From Buxus sempervirens (Eukaryota > Streptophyta > Magnoliopsida > Buxales > Buxaceae): DNA of 64,000 nt. The notes under the pieces were generated by a model that saw only the letters and a program-made list of their open reading frames with translations, had not been told where the DNA came from and searched no databases. The DNA is taken from the NCBI GenBank assembly GCA_947561395.2, contig OX387183.1, positions 61,487,915 through 61,551,914 of the forward strand, in the 5' to 3' direction. Positions 35,401 to 47,148 of this stretch are shown here, in pieces; the stretch's first letter is position 1, and each line of letters begins with the position of its first letter. The position numbers and the translations under genes are program-made.

Positions 35401-36222
35401 TCTTACTAAGCGTATAATGTAAGTTGGTGGAGTTTGTTGATTCTCATGTCACGACCATAATGCATGCCTTCCGTGTACCCACCACCGGGGACAATCAAGT
35501 GTCATGCCACCATAACTGCCAATTTACATGACCTAGCGACAGACACCCACCCACACAGTTCAGTGTCTAAACTTTATGTTGAAGTGAAGTGAAATAGCTC
35601 TGAACTGGGTACGCGTCATTTTGTGGATGGAACAGCAGAGCTGCTCGATCGCTTGGCCCCCACATTGCCGGTTATTTAGTTCGAACTGATGCGACGAACA
35701 TTGTATTGTTGCCAAGCTCTACCAAACAAATTTGTTTCACTAATTTCTGCCTATTTAGATAGAAAGACCAAGGTACAGACAGGAAGGGATTATGGAAGAT
35801 GAACAGAATCCCCATTAAACAGATTTTAAAAGAGGCCCCATATCAATACCCCTCCTACACGTTCCTCTCAAAGTTCCTACGACCTGGAGAAAATATAACA
35901 AGCATAAATATGAAATCAAAACTCATTGGCAAAGCAATATTATCCAAGTTGGTCCCATATCAGAACCGGTGAAAAGGAATCCGGTACAATAACCTTGGAA
36001 ACGAGAAGAGAAGAGACGACCAGCATAAACAAATATCCAACAATAAAACAAGCACAAGCAGAAGATGACCCAAAAATAGGGGTAAAAAAGAAACTAAAGC
36101 TAAAACAACAAAGTCTAACCTTTCTTCTCTTCTTTTCAAATTTAACAGACAAACCCGGATTCCTCTTCGCCGGAAAACCCATAGAAATATATATATCCTT
36201 CTACCCTTAAAATATCTATCAC
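32429..36222. other. Intergenic spacer between convergent genes
   Basis: Holds the 3' ends of the membrane protein gene and of the receptor kinase. One foldback MITE-like copy is at 34421-34560 and a TA run near 33883-33893. No further coding gene is seen; the short open frames here have no family resemblance. Confidence 0.55.
34421..34560. mobile_element. Foldback MITE-like element, family 1, copy 2
   Basis: The best-preserved copy. The termini ATCAGCTGGAGCC and GGCTCCAGCTGAT are exact complements (34420-34432 and 34541-34553). Inner arms GGAAGATTTGCTGGTCCAAC and GTTGGATCAGCAGATCTTCC are nearly complementary. It is about 140 bp and non-coding. Confidence 0.75.
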
Positions 36223-39200
36223 TCATGACAACTCCTCTTGACCTTCCGAAGGGCATCTGATCAGTTCCAATATATTAACCACCTCTCCCATGTCGGGTCG
36301 GTTTGATGGCACCTGTGAAGTACAGATCAAACCTAATTTCATGACAGGAATTGCTTCCTCGGCCGGGAAATTCCCATGGAGCCTCTCATCAACACATTCC
36401 TCTACCCTGCCTTCCTCCAATGCCCTTCTCACCATGTCACAGAGCACAATCACATCATCCTCCATATACTCCACCGGTCGCTTCCCTGTCACCATCTCCA
36501 AAACCAAGACCCCATATCCATACACATCACACTTCTCAGTTATCTTAACTGTTCTGCATGCAAATTCAGGAGCCATGTAGCCAAGTGCACTTTGGATCTT
36601 GCTGCTTAAAATGTAGCGATCAAGCATTGGCAACAGCCTTGCCAAGCCAAAGTCTCCCACCTTGGGCTCGCCAGAACTGTCAATGAGAACATTACTAGAT
36701 TTCAAATTATAATGAATTATATTCATTTGGTGCAAGTATGCCAATCCTTTTGCCATGCCAAGAATTATGTTGAACCTCTCATGCCATGAAAGAATGTTTC
36801 CACTTGGTCCCTCGTGGAGATGTTTATACAAACTCCCACAAGAAACAAACTCACAAATTAGGAGCTGCAGTGATGGAGTCCAATAATACCCCTCAAGTGA
36901 CACGAGATTAGGGTGACGGATCTTTCCAAGCTTCTTAACCTCTCTCTCAAAATCTTGCTGGGACTTGACCAGACTTGAAACAGTAAGCTTCTTTATAGCA
37001 ACTGGGTGCCCATCGCGAAGAACTGTGCGGTAGACTGCTCCAAATCCACCACGCCCGAGCTCACAGTCTTTGTTTAGCAGTGCATGAGCTCCAGCACTGA
37101 AGTCAGGGTCACCAGAGAACATTACAAGCTTGCCAGAGTTTGCATCCGTGGTGGGGGAATGGCTGAAGTCATCACCACCTGATAATGTGAGAGCTACAGC
37201 AGAATGGGAGGTGGAAGACCGTACGCGGAAGTTGAGGACGGTGACAGCAACCACACCAAGGGCAATGAGTGCAGCTGCACCAATAGCAATGAGGGCAGAT
37301 ATACTGAGAATGATCTTTTTGGGTCGGAGGTTTGAGGAGAAAGAACCCACAGCAGAAGAGTCTGAAGAAGAATTGGGATTGAGGACAATGGGTTTGGGAA
37401 GGACGGCCGGGCAGGAGCGGTTTACTACAGAACCACAGAGGGATGGATTAGCAGAGACTGAGGAGGGGGATATGGTATTGAAGAAGCCCCCAGCAGGTAG
37501 TTCACCTTGGAGGTGGTTGTGGGAGATATTGAATGAGAGGAGGTGGGTAAGATTGGCTAGCTGCTTTGGAAGATTTCCAGTGAGATTATTAGAAGACAAG
37601 TCTACCATTTGAAGATTGGTGAGGTTTGCCATTGCTGCAGGGATTGGTCCCACCAGGTTGTTCTGTGATAGGATCCTGTCCAATTCAATTGAAAAAGAAA
37701 AACATGGATGCTCTGTTATACTGGTGAAAATTTCAAAGATTCTCAAAATTTTCTTATGAGAAGATAGACTGACAGCACAAAAAATGTTCCCACCACAAGT
37801 CTACTTAGAGTTAACATATGATTAATGAGTATGAGATTCATATGAGACTGGAAGACATTGAGCAGTGACATCAAGTAACAGTGGTTGAATTAATCATAAC
37901 AATTAAGGCTTCCATAGCAAAAGATCTAAATGCAACTTCTATCCTAGAGGTAATGAATTTATCATAAAAATTGAAATAAAAAGCCCCACATGAAGAGTTA
38001 GTTAAAGTAGCAGCACACAGAAAATGCAAAGTGAAGCTGTTAAAGTCAAACAGATCCATTTATAATGTGATATACTTTGAGTTCAAGAATTGATTCCCAG
38101 TATCAACTGGAAAGCCGCATTTTACTATCAAAGGTTCAAAATTAAGTAAATAGGTCTCCACAAAGAGCTGGAAGAAGCGGGCAGGGGAAGAGGGGGAGGG
38201 GTTCAGGGTCTGCAGAAGTTTCAGGCAAGCACAATCTATTTGAAACAAAATCAAAAGCAACAAAAAAGTATGAGAAGGAAATAAAGAAGAAATTATTATT
38301 TCAATTGGAAAGAAAACTTACAAAGTTGTTAGAGAAGAACATTTCTCAATCTGGGTTGGAATTCTCCCGGCCAGCAAGTTCTTCTTCAAACTCAGTTCCC
38401 TCAAGGAAGTAGCTCCTCCAATTTCTGAGGGAATGCTCCCATTTAGTTGATTATCACTTAAATCAAGAACAACTATGGCCTTTAATTTGCCTACAGTTGA
38501 AGGAATAGCACCCATGAGCGAATTCCCAGAAATGTTCAAGAATAGCAGGCTGCTATAAGCTCCAATGTCAGATGTAGCTTCATCAGACACTTCGTAAGAT
38601 AAATCCAAGAAATGGTCTTCATCGGTTGACTTTATTGACGACAAAGAAGGAAATTCTACCTTTCCACTTAATTTGTTACCTGAAAGTGAAATCCAATGTA
38701 AGGACAATCCAAAAATCCATGCAGGAAGGTTACCTGTCATTTGATTTCGGCTTAAATCGATGGCTAAAAGATTTTTGCAACTAAAAATTGATTCTGGCAA
38801 GCTCCCCGTAAATCCATTCATGGACAGATTTAATATTTCCAGTGACTGAAGATTTCCTATTGAAACTGGAACCTGGCCAGAAAATCTATTCTCCGAAAGA
38901 TCAAGAATCTGAAGACTCCTCAGTTCTCCAATCCAATCAGGAATTTCTCCCAGAAACGTGTTTCTACCTAAACTTAGAGAACTGCACATGGTAAGTTTCC
39001 GCAATGAATCCGGAAGGCTGCCAGAAAGAGAATTATCGCTAAAATCAAGCGCCTTCAGAAGCAGACAACCTCCAATACCATCTGGCATCTGCCCAGAGAG
39101 TTTATTCTTCCGCAAATCAATGGCTCTCAAATTCTGCAAACGTTCAACGCCTTTTGAAATCTCACCTTCTAGCAGATTATCGGAAAGATCAAGTGATCTA

Positions 39201-39775
39201 AGTCCATTCAAAGACCAGATTCCAGTTGGTAAAGGACCAGAAAGATGATTCGAGGAGAAGTTTAAAGCAGTGAGTGTGGAGCATGAACTCAAACTATCTG
39301 GGACCTGGCCCGACAGGTTGTTCCTGGCAAATGAAATTGATCTTAAAGATCCACATTGGCGAAAAAGTTCGTCGGGAATAGATCCGGATAGACTGTTCTG
39401 GCTCAAGTCAAGATCCCGCAAGCTCTCAAGGTGCGCTAGATTAGGGTTTATGTTCCCCGTAAAACTGTTGTTTGAGAGTGATAATTTCCGAAGAAATTGC
39501 AATTGGAGAAGGCCTCGGCCAATCCGCCCGGTAAGAGAGAAACCATCAAGGACGACCTCAGAGACCCTATTGTTTCTAGGATTGCATTTCACGCCGACCC
39601 AGTTACAGGGACTGTCATCTTCTTCGTTCCAAGATGTCAGTTTTGAGTCGGGATCATGAAGGTCGGCCTTGAAAACAATCAACCCGAGAATATCATCACT
39701 GATGGCAGGGTCTAAAGATCTTGCAAATGCCGGAACCAGAAGAAGAAATGCAAATAAGCAAAGTAGGTTTCTCAT
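36223..39775 (-). CDS. IRK/PXC2-type LRR receptor-like kinase, 968 aa
   Basis: Exon 1 is 38322-39775, the intron 37676-38321 and exon 2 36223-37675; together 969 codons with TGA. This is a plasma-membrane receptor. The chosen Met gives a clean signal peptide (MRNLLCLFAFLLLVPAFA); an upstream in-frame Met at 39868 would bury it. An LRR N-cap (DDILGLIVFKADL, WNEEDDSPCNWVGVKC) leads to about 20 LRRs, interrupted by an island-like insert near FPSLSSIKSTDEDHF. The paired-Cys cap (NPSLCGSVVNRSC), a membrane helix (~ISALIAIGAAALIALGVVAV) and a kinase domain follow. The kinase has the Gly loop GRGGFGAVY, the ATP lysine in VAIK (K713) and DFG (D826), but the catalytic loop reads HYN (806-808) instead of HRD. 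Arabidopsis IRK and PXC2 share this change from memory and act in root and vascular cell division patterning. The sequence mixes features of both, so I do not choose a symbol. Confidence 0.93.
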
Positions 39776-41400
39776 TTTAGTAACTAGCGGAGAAAATGCT
39801 AGGCCAGCATTAAAGGATCTTAAGAAGCTCAAACTACCACATGCAGAGATACCAAAACATGTAAACAACAGAGAATGACGAGAAGAATCCTGGCAAGATT
39901 AAAACACACTGAAAGAATTGGGGACAGCTCCAAGGTGAATAAAATCTGATTTACAATCGGAGCCAAATAAAAGAAACCCCAGATTCCACACGACAAATAG
40001 ACCAGGGATCTTCGGAAAACCAATCCTTTTGTGGATTTCTTTTGTTCAAAGAGAGGGAAGGCTGAAATGGTCGAAGGAAGATTTTCAGTCTACTGTTCGT
40101 ACTCAAGGACGGTAAGCCAAAAACCTCGCATTGTTTAAATCTGCCACAAGCTCAAGAACGAGAAACTAGAGCAGAGCCCAAGGAGGAGTTATAAATATTT
40201 CATTACAGCTGAAACAAATGTTCTCAACTTCAAGAAGCTCAGTAAAGTGATAACTTGTATGAAATCATAGCCGTTGCCAGAAAACGGAAGGTGAGGAAGC
40301 AAAAATCTTCATTTAAAATTGTTTGGGCTCGCAAAGGGGAAAAATCATACATGGAAAAACGGTAACAACACTTGAGATCTCGAACTGTATTTCAGGAAAC
40401 ACCACAAAGCACTCACATTTGCAGAAGAGTCTCGGGAAACGGAGGAATTTGGGGAAGTTTAGTAATTTAAGTAGAGAAACCGGAGAAATCTCTCCACAAG
40501 CGCAGGAAATCACCGATGTTGAGCCTCGAACTGCAGCAAAGCTGCGACAACCTTGAAGAAACACTGAAAAGCTCGGATCTCAGGAAGGACGAAGGGGAGG
40601 CAAGCACTCGAACTGTAGTTTGACGTAATGCCGCCGGAACTCACAAACGAAAGAAGAAAAACCTGAATCCAAGGGTTTGGGCAGGAGTTGAAGCCAAAAA
40701 TCGCCGTGAAGGTCGCCGGTGAATGCCGAATCTGCGGGAGAGGCGAAGGCTTCCTTCAGAGAAAGAACTTTTTCCAGTGTGGCTCAGAGAGCAAATGGTC
40801 TTTTATTAACTGCGAAACCCAGGGTTGCTCATGGTAGGCTGTGACCTCTTTATTGCGTGAACACACGTGGCACAAGTATTTCCCACTACAGTGTCTGAGG
40901 TGGAAAACGCCTGGTTTTAGTCAGATCTATTTTCCGACGTGGCCACCAGAATTGCCAACGTGACGTTAGGACGTAAATTTGCAAATCTATAATATCCTTT
41001 TTTTTTTCCTTTTTGGGGATATTTAGAAGAGAAATGTATTACCAAAAAAAAAATTAGAAGAGAAATGGTTAAAATTCACAGTAAATATAATATATAATGT
41101 AGATTTTGACATGATGGTAAATAACAGGAGAGGAAGAGGGTAAAATGAGCAACACCGCGGTAGATGAAGGCTGGGGGGATTGAGGGGAGTTATATAAAAG
41201 CAAAAGGGAGAAGGTTGGGATGGCAGCAGGAGGCAAAAGGAGCAGCCGCTCAGAGGTCATCAGGGAGCAAATAGAGATAAAGATTTTTTCTTTTTCTTTT
41301 TGGTAGGAAGACAATCATACTATTTCATTCGTAATGAAAAACATTACGCTAAGAAATAAGAATGACCACAGCCTCCATTGATGAAACAAAAAGACAATCA
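39776..41400. other. 5' flank of the receptor kinase gene
   Basis: Presumed leader and promoter of the minus-strand receptor kinase. Several short open frames on both strands have no family resemblance. A TTATAAATATTT stretch near 40190-40201 could serve as a minus-strand TATA region but could equally lie within a leader intron. No other gene is seen. Confidence 0.4.
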
Positions 41401-41449
41401 TAAAAAATGTGCTAGAAAAAGCATAAAAGTGGGGGAAGCAAGAACCCCA

Positions 41450-41681
41450 TTAAACGGAAGCAAATCGTCTCCCATGCTTTCCTGATTTGTTTCTTGATGT
41501 GGGCATGAGATGTTGCCATGTCGAGCCTCTCATGGTCAATGTTTTTTCCATGTGGGGTCCACCCAAAACATTTACAACATTCACATAAGATTGACCGTAA
41601 GATGCTCCACATGGCAGCATCTCACGGTCACATCAAGAAACAAATTAGGGAAACATTGTAGACGATTTCATTCCCCGTTAC
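41450..41681. mobile_element. Foldback element, family 2, copy A
   Basis: A long imperfect hairpin with arms of about 90 bp. The left arm runs AATCGTCT ... TTTGTTTCTTGATGTG ... TGAGATG ... GGTCAATG, and the right arm is its complement (ATTGACCGT ... CATCTCACGGTCACATCAAG ... AGACGATT). It is non-coding. Relatives lie at 42438 and 63890. Confidence 0.75.
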
Positions 41682-42437
41682 ACAAATTGTAATTCTTAAA
41701 GAAAGGGATTGCAATTCTTAAATAAAGGGTCTGACTTGTAGCCAAAGCTGCAAAATAGAACGGGGTTAAATTCTGACAAGTATCAACACGGATTAAAGGT
41801 CCCAATAAATAGAGATATAGATAGCTTTTACTTTCATTGCATTTACTTTCACATTAACTAGGGTTTCTTAAATGCACCGGTTCAATTGCTCCTGCCATGT
41901 CCCTCTCTTGGTTTTAAGTTTTTAAGCACGGTCAATTCTCTTCCTCCTTCCTCCTCCGTCGTCTCGCTCAGTACTTGTCAACAGTCCCAACGGAATCGAA
42001 CTTCTCGCGTTGCATTTGATCGACGATTGTTTTGACGGAAACAACTCCGGTGGCCTGGTGAATGAAACGGGGCCCACATCTCTTTTTTATTTTTATTTTT
42101 CTTATTATTCTTTTCCCGAATAATATTGATCAAAAGCAGAAGATGTCGGGTGGTCTGATTCACGACCAAAAGTCTCCGAAACAAGCACTCAAATAAAGCG
42201 CTTGTTAAAAGCAACTCCTTGTGTTTTTTTTTTTTTTGGGTGAAAAAAAGCAACTCCTTGTTTGTTAAATTACAAAGACTATTTAAAATTTAATTTCCTT
42301 GCAGTGACCGTTACCACACTGATATGGCTTGTACCTTTTTCGAACGGAAAAAAACAATTGACACCTGGATGCGAAATAACAAAATCCATAGTATTTCCCC
42401 CTTTGTTTTTTTGCCAGTGTGATGCCCCTGTTGAGCC

Positions 42438-42662
42438 AAGCCTCCTCAAAAGGGAATGAAGTCTTCTGCATTGTTTCCCTGAATTGGTCCCTAATGTGAC
42501 CATGAGATGCTATCGTGTAGAGGATCTCATGGTCATTGTTTTTTTTAATTTTGTACATGTTTCAAGTGGGGCACACATGAAAAAACAGTGGTTCTGAGAT
42601 GCTCCAATGACAGTATCTCATGGTTAAAACAAGGAACAATTCAGTTAAAGCATCCGTTTCCA
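42438..42662. mobile_element. Foldback element, family 2, copy B
   Basis: Same architecture as copy A: GGAATGAAGTCTTCTGCATTG, TGACCATGAGATGCTA and CTCATGGTCATTG in the left arm, and GAGATGCTCC ... TATCTCATGGTT with AACAATTCAG in the right arm. It is more diverged than copy A. Confidence 0.65.
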
Positions 42663-43349
42663 TCTATTGGCCTAAAATTTCATTTATAGACATAGGAGAA
42701 ACTGAAAATAACTAAAATCCATTTCCTTTTCTCTTTCTCCCTCTTGCTCTTGTAATGTAAAGATGGGGTGTAAGCAGTGAGGCTTTTATCTTTCCCCGTG
42801 GCTATACGTATTGGAGTATTTGAAACTTGCTTCTCTTGGTGGGTTATACAGTGTTGTTGAGCTGAATGCTGCTGTTGCCCTTCGGGATGGATGGACCTTC
42901 CATGCATTACAATTAGATAAGCAAGTGGAATGTTAAATCTATTGTTAATGGGCACAACGATATACGAGTGGATGTGTGGGCTTGAATAAAGGGAATGATT
43001 CGTTAGTTTGAGGTGAGTTTTTGAGTACTCTTCTTTAAATTGGATGATGATTGAATTTTAAATTAAAGTCTTGCATACCAAGATATATGACAGGGTTTTG
43101 CAATCATCCCAAATGGTACCTCAAAGTAATGTTTTTAGCATGAACTTAGAAATGCAAAATTTGAACCAAATTAGACCTTTTTCTTTTAAGAGACTGATGA
43201 AGAATCACTAGCGACCAAACTTGAACGTAAATAGAAAATTTCAATCAGCATTGGCCGATTACCACTCTTGCATAAAAGTTTGGTGAGAAAAGAAGGAAGC
43301 TTAAAACTAAACATCCACGTAAAAATCAAGGCCTTTTTCTCCTCTTTCA

Positions 43350-43559
43350 TTTGCTACCATAGACAATGTAAGGCGTGCACAACAAAATTTGAGAGAATAA
43401 CCTTTCTATTGGACAAAAACTAATAGGAAAATTAGTTTTCAGTGTTATTTTTTTGAAATATCCCTCATTAAGAACGGGTGTCATTTTATTGTTCACATAA
43501 TACTTCTTCCAAAATTGTCCTCTAAACACTTCTTAATCTCATTAAAACATGGTAGCAAA
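43350..43559. mobile_element. Candidate MITE with TTTGCTACCAT termini
   Basis: About 210 bp bounded by TTTGCTACCAT and its exact complement ATGGTAGCAAA. It is AT-rich and without a reading frame. No clear target duplication was found, so this stays tentative. Confidence 0.45.
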
Positions 43560-44180
43560 CAAATTTTTGTTACAAATATATTGAGGGCATTTTTGGAAAA
43601 GTCCTTCATTAACAGTAAAACATCACAATTATTTCAAAAATGCATCATTGATTTTTATTTATCAAGAATCAGAATTATTTTTAAAATGCATGGCTAAAAA
43701 CTAATTTTCCCAAAATTAATTTGAGGTCAAGTCATTAACTATTGGACCGGTAGAGATGCTTCCAGAATTTTTTTATTTTTGATGATATGTGGCATCTCAG
43801 TCTAGAAAGAAAATACAAGAATTAAAATATAAAAATAACTTCTTTGAACGCAAGTCAATGAATTATATTGTGGTGGAGAGATTCACGCCCCAACCGTCAT
43901 AGAAAATTTTTTAAAAAACAGAAAACCAAAACGTGGCGAAACGGGAGTCAAGAGGGACAGAAAACAAACGCCTCTTGGCGCAAGCTTCCGTGCCGTTGGA
44001 GGAAGGGAGTTACGAAGAAAAGAAGCATTCCAGTCAACTCGAGAAGGGCAACGCCCGAGCCCGAATTTCAAAGAAAAATAAATAAAAATATTAAAAGTTA
44101 ATACTAACAGCGACAGTAAAACGACACGGCTCAGACGGCTTTTACTTCTTTACACGAACTTCGAGAGTGTAAATTAAATA

Positions 44181-44216
44181 GGCCGAGTGGTAAGGTCAAG
44201 TTCACGGGTTTGAATT
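44181..44216 (+). repeat. tRNA-like SINE head (candidate)
   Basis: GGCCGAGTGGTAAGG resembles the internal polymerase III A box and D-arm of Leu/Ser tRNAs, and GGGTTTGAATTC 24 bases on resembles the B box. No cloverleaf can be drawn, so this is not a functional tRNA. It is most likely a SINE or a tRNA relic. Confidence 0.4.
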
Positions 44217-44696
44217 CGTTGAGGCTCTGATCGATGATCTGATGCATTTGGGTGCAGAGATAATGATGTATGAATCATCGTTATCAAATAAATATTCTTC
44301 CACCGTCTGATACGTCTTCTTTTCGCTTGATTGTCTTGTTCCCTTTGTCTTACCGTCGATTTGGAATCCAGCCTATGCCCGTCATCCATTGACCTTCACC
44401 CATTCGTCTCGTGAACGAGTTTCCCACATTCCGATTATCTTCCAAAGCGCTGCCGGTGGCGTAAAAGTCGCCGTACCAAAATTCGAAGCCATCCAGTCAG
44501 GGTTGCGGTTTGGTCGACTTGGCGGGAGACTCTTCCTAAGCAAATGTAACCAAAACAGCCGTCCAGACTATATCACCTTACCAAAGAGCTTTTGATCCAA
44601 ATCGTTCGATAAGAAATAACACCTTGATCAATCATGAGGTGGCACATTGTTTGCAGAAGAAGGAAAAAAAAAAAAAAACGTGTCCCAAGCATCCTA

Positions 44697-47147
44697 CATC
44701 TAAAGCAAAATTTGGAAATTGACTATTTGCATTAAAACTGGATTTCTCCAAGACGTATGATCGGTTAAATTGACAGTTTCTGGAAGCATAGCTAAGTGGT
44801 CATGGGTTCCAACCAAATGTGGTCAATCTGATTTTGACTTGTGTCAAAATAGTATCTTATAATGTGCTCTTCAATGGAAAGTCTGTGGGAAATTTTTCTG
44901 CTTCTTGTGGTATTCGTCAGGGGGACTCCTTATCTTCGTACTTGTTCATCTTATGCCAACAAATTTTGTCATTGGCGATTACTCGTGCTGAAAATGATAG
45001 AAGGTTGAGGGGAATAACAATAAAAAAGGTGGATTGGCCATTTCTCATCTCATGTATGTGGATGACGTGTACATATATGGGCACACTCATGCAAGAGAAG
45101 TTCATGTCATTGCGAGACTTTTACACAAGTATTGCATGGAGTCGAGACAAATGGTAAACAAAGGAAAATCTTCTTTGCATTTCAGTTACTCCACGGGCTA
45201 TCAAGATAGAATCCAGGTATGTCAAATTCTGGGTATTTCGGCTCCTAAGGATCACGGCAAGTACCTTGGTACACTAGTTATGGGGAGGAAGCCCAAGGGA
45301 AAGGACTGTGATGCGTTGCTATCCAAGATTACTAATCGTCTAAATGGCTGGAGGCTTTGCTCCTTTCTCAAATGGGACGAGTAATTTTAATTCAAGCTGT
45401 TATTAGTGCCCAACTGTCACATTTTATGAGCTGTTTGTCGCTTCCACAGGAGTCATTAAATAGGCTAGACAAGCTGGCTAGGGAGTTCTTATGGAGGAAA
45501 AGAAACGATAGACAAGCCATCCACACTATTTGTTGGGACACGATCACATTACTGTGGAGAAATGGAGGATTGAACATCTAAAGAATGCCGCACATGAATA
45601 AAACCTTCATCCTAAAATTGGCATGGAACCTAGTATCAGGACATTCAAGTATATAGACTTCTCTTATGAAAGACACATATTTTGCAAACAAGTCCTTCTA
45701 GATGCAGAGTTTAGGCAGTCCCAATCCTTTAGTTGGAGGCAATTGAGGTCCATGGTAGATCAAGTTCGTAGGGGTTGTTTCTGGTCTATCGCCAATGGCC
45801 GTGACATTCATATTCTTAAAGACATTTGGATTCAAGGAACAAACCAGCAGCTGACAATTCATAAGAACCAAGATCAATTCAACTTCACAAATGTCAGTCA
45901 ACTGATGTAGCCAAATTCTACAACTTGGAACATTCCTCTTCTCTCAAAAATTTGGAACCTTGAAACAGCACAAGCAATCATAAATACACAAGTGGGTGTT
46001 GGAGGTGCAAAAGATATTCCTAATTAGATGGGTACAGCATTAGGAAACTTCTCTGTGGCTTCGGGTTATAGATTTTAGTTGAGGCATTTACTAGAGGTAA
46101 GTAATCTTGTTTGGCTTAAGTGTTGGCACCTCAATGTGCCAAGTCACATGAAGCTATTTTTATGGAAGTGTTTACATGGGAGCCTCCCTACTACTGAATT
46201 TCTGAACTTGAGAATTGGGGGTATTAACACGACTTGTTGTCTGTGTCAAGAACAAGATGAGACTCTTGAACATATCTGGTTAAAATGTCCATACTCTAGA
46301 GCTGTTTGGTTCAAATCTATTGGAGGGAATGCCCAAATGAATGACCCTCAAAACTCCTTTTTTAATTGGTTTGAATATATGACTTCAATCAGAACTCAAA
46401 ATAGTGATTTCATATTAACTGACTTTCTCACAGATGCTGTAAATGTGGGTTGGACAATTTGGAAAAGGAGGAATGCGGCAGTATTTGAGAAGAAATTCAT
46501 GTCAATAGAAGAAGCATGTGATCTGGTGGTTCAAAGGCAAGCTGATTCGTTAGTCATCAAGAGGAATTCAGTTGCTCAAGTAAGTAGAACACATAGATCG
46601 ATTGATTAATTGGAACCACCCCTCACATCCTTTCACAAAAATAAATTTTGATGATGCTTGGCGAAAATCAACCCAGAAGGCGGCTATTGGAGGTGTATGT
46701 TGTGACTCTAGTGGGAATTTGTGGCTACCTTTGCCTCTATTGTTGTGGCAGATTCAACTATACAGGCGGAGGCTGCGGCTGCTTTAAAAGTAATTAAACT
46801 AGCATTGGTGCTGAGACTTTCATATGTTGTTCTGGGGGGAGATTCCCAATCTATTATTCAACTTCTTTCTGGTTCAAGCTCGAATTATTCTTGGCGAATT
46901 AGAGGCATCCTAAATGGTCTGAAAGAGGTATGCATTAGGATCCCGGTTTTTCAATTCTCCACTGTCTTAGAGAAGGGAATTAAGTAGCAGGTTTGCTTGC
47001 AAACTTTGCAATTGATCAGTTCCCAGGTGTTTGGTTTAAAAAACCCCCCGCAGCTATCTGTATGGCTTTAAAGGCAGATGATCAACATGTAATTTTTTCT
47101 GGAAGATGTTAATACAATGTCGTGTTCTTCACCCAAAAAAAAAAAAA
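44697..47147 (+). mobile_element. 5'-truncated LINE (ORF2 remains)
   Basis: A non-LTR retrotransposon cut off within the reverse transcriptase. Recognisable in order: a KLDFSK-like stretch (~44737), CGIRQGDSLS (~44906), the MYVDD active-site box (~45051), RT thumb-like LNGWR (~45343), the zinc-binding region (CCLCQEQDETLEH, ~46240), WTIWKRRNAAVFE (~46450), and an RNase H-like domain with INFDDA, ADSTIQAEAAAALK and GGDSQSII (~46640-46870). A poly-A tract at ~47132-47148 ends it. The frame changes several times and stops occur, so it is dead. No endonuclease region is present. Confidence 0.85.
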
Positions 47148-47148
47148 A

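Larger units (their letters stand above)
41400..44690. other. Intergenic spacer rich in foldback elements
   Basis: Contains two family 2 foldback elements (41450-41681 and 42438-42662), a third candidate MITE (43350-43559) and a tRNA-like SINE head (44181-44216). A short direct repeat AAAGCAACTCCTTG occurs near 42208 and 42247 around a poly-T tract. No host gene is recognised. Confidence 0.55.

Noticed and set aside
37130-37612. 160-residue plus-strand frame opposite the receptor kinase
   Set aside because: It is antisense to well-supported kinase and LRR coding sequence.
44181-44255. Functional tRNA gene
   Set aside because: Only the internal-box-like words are present; no acceptor stem, anticodon arm or T-arm pairing could be drawn.
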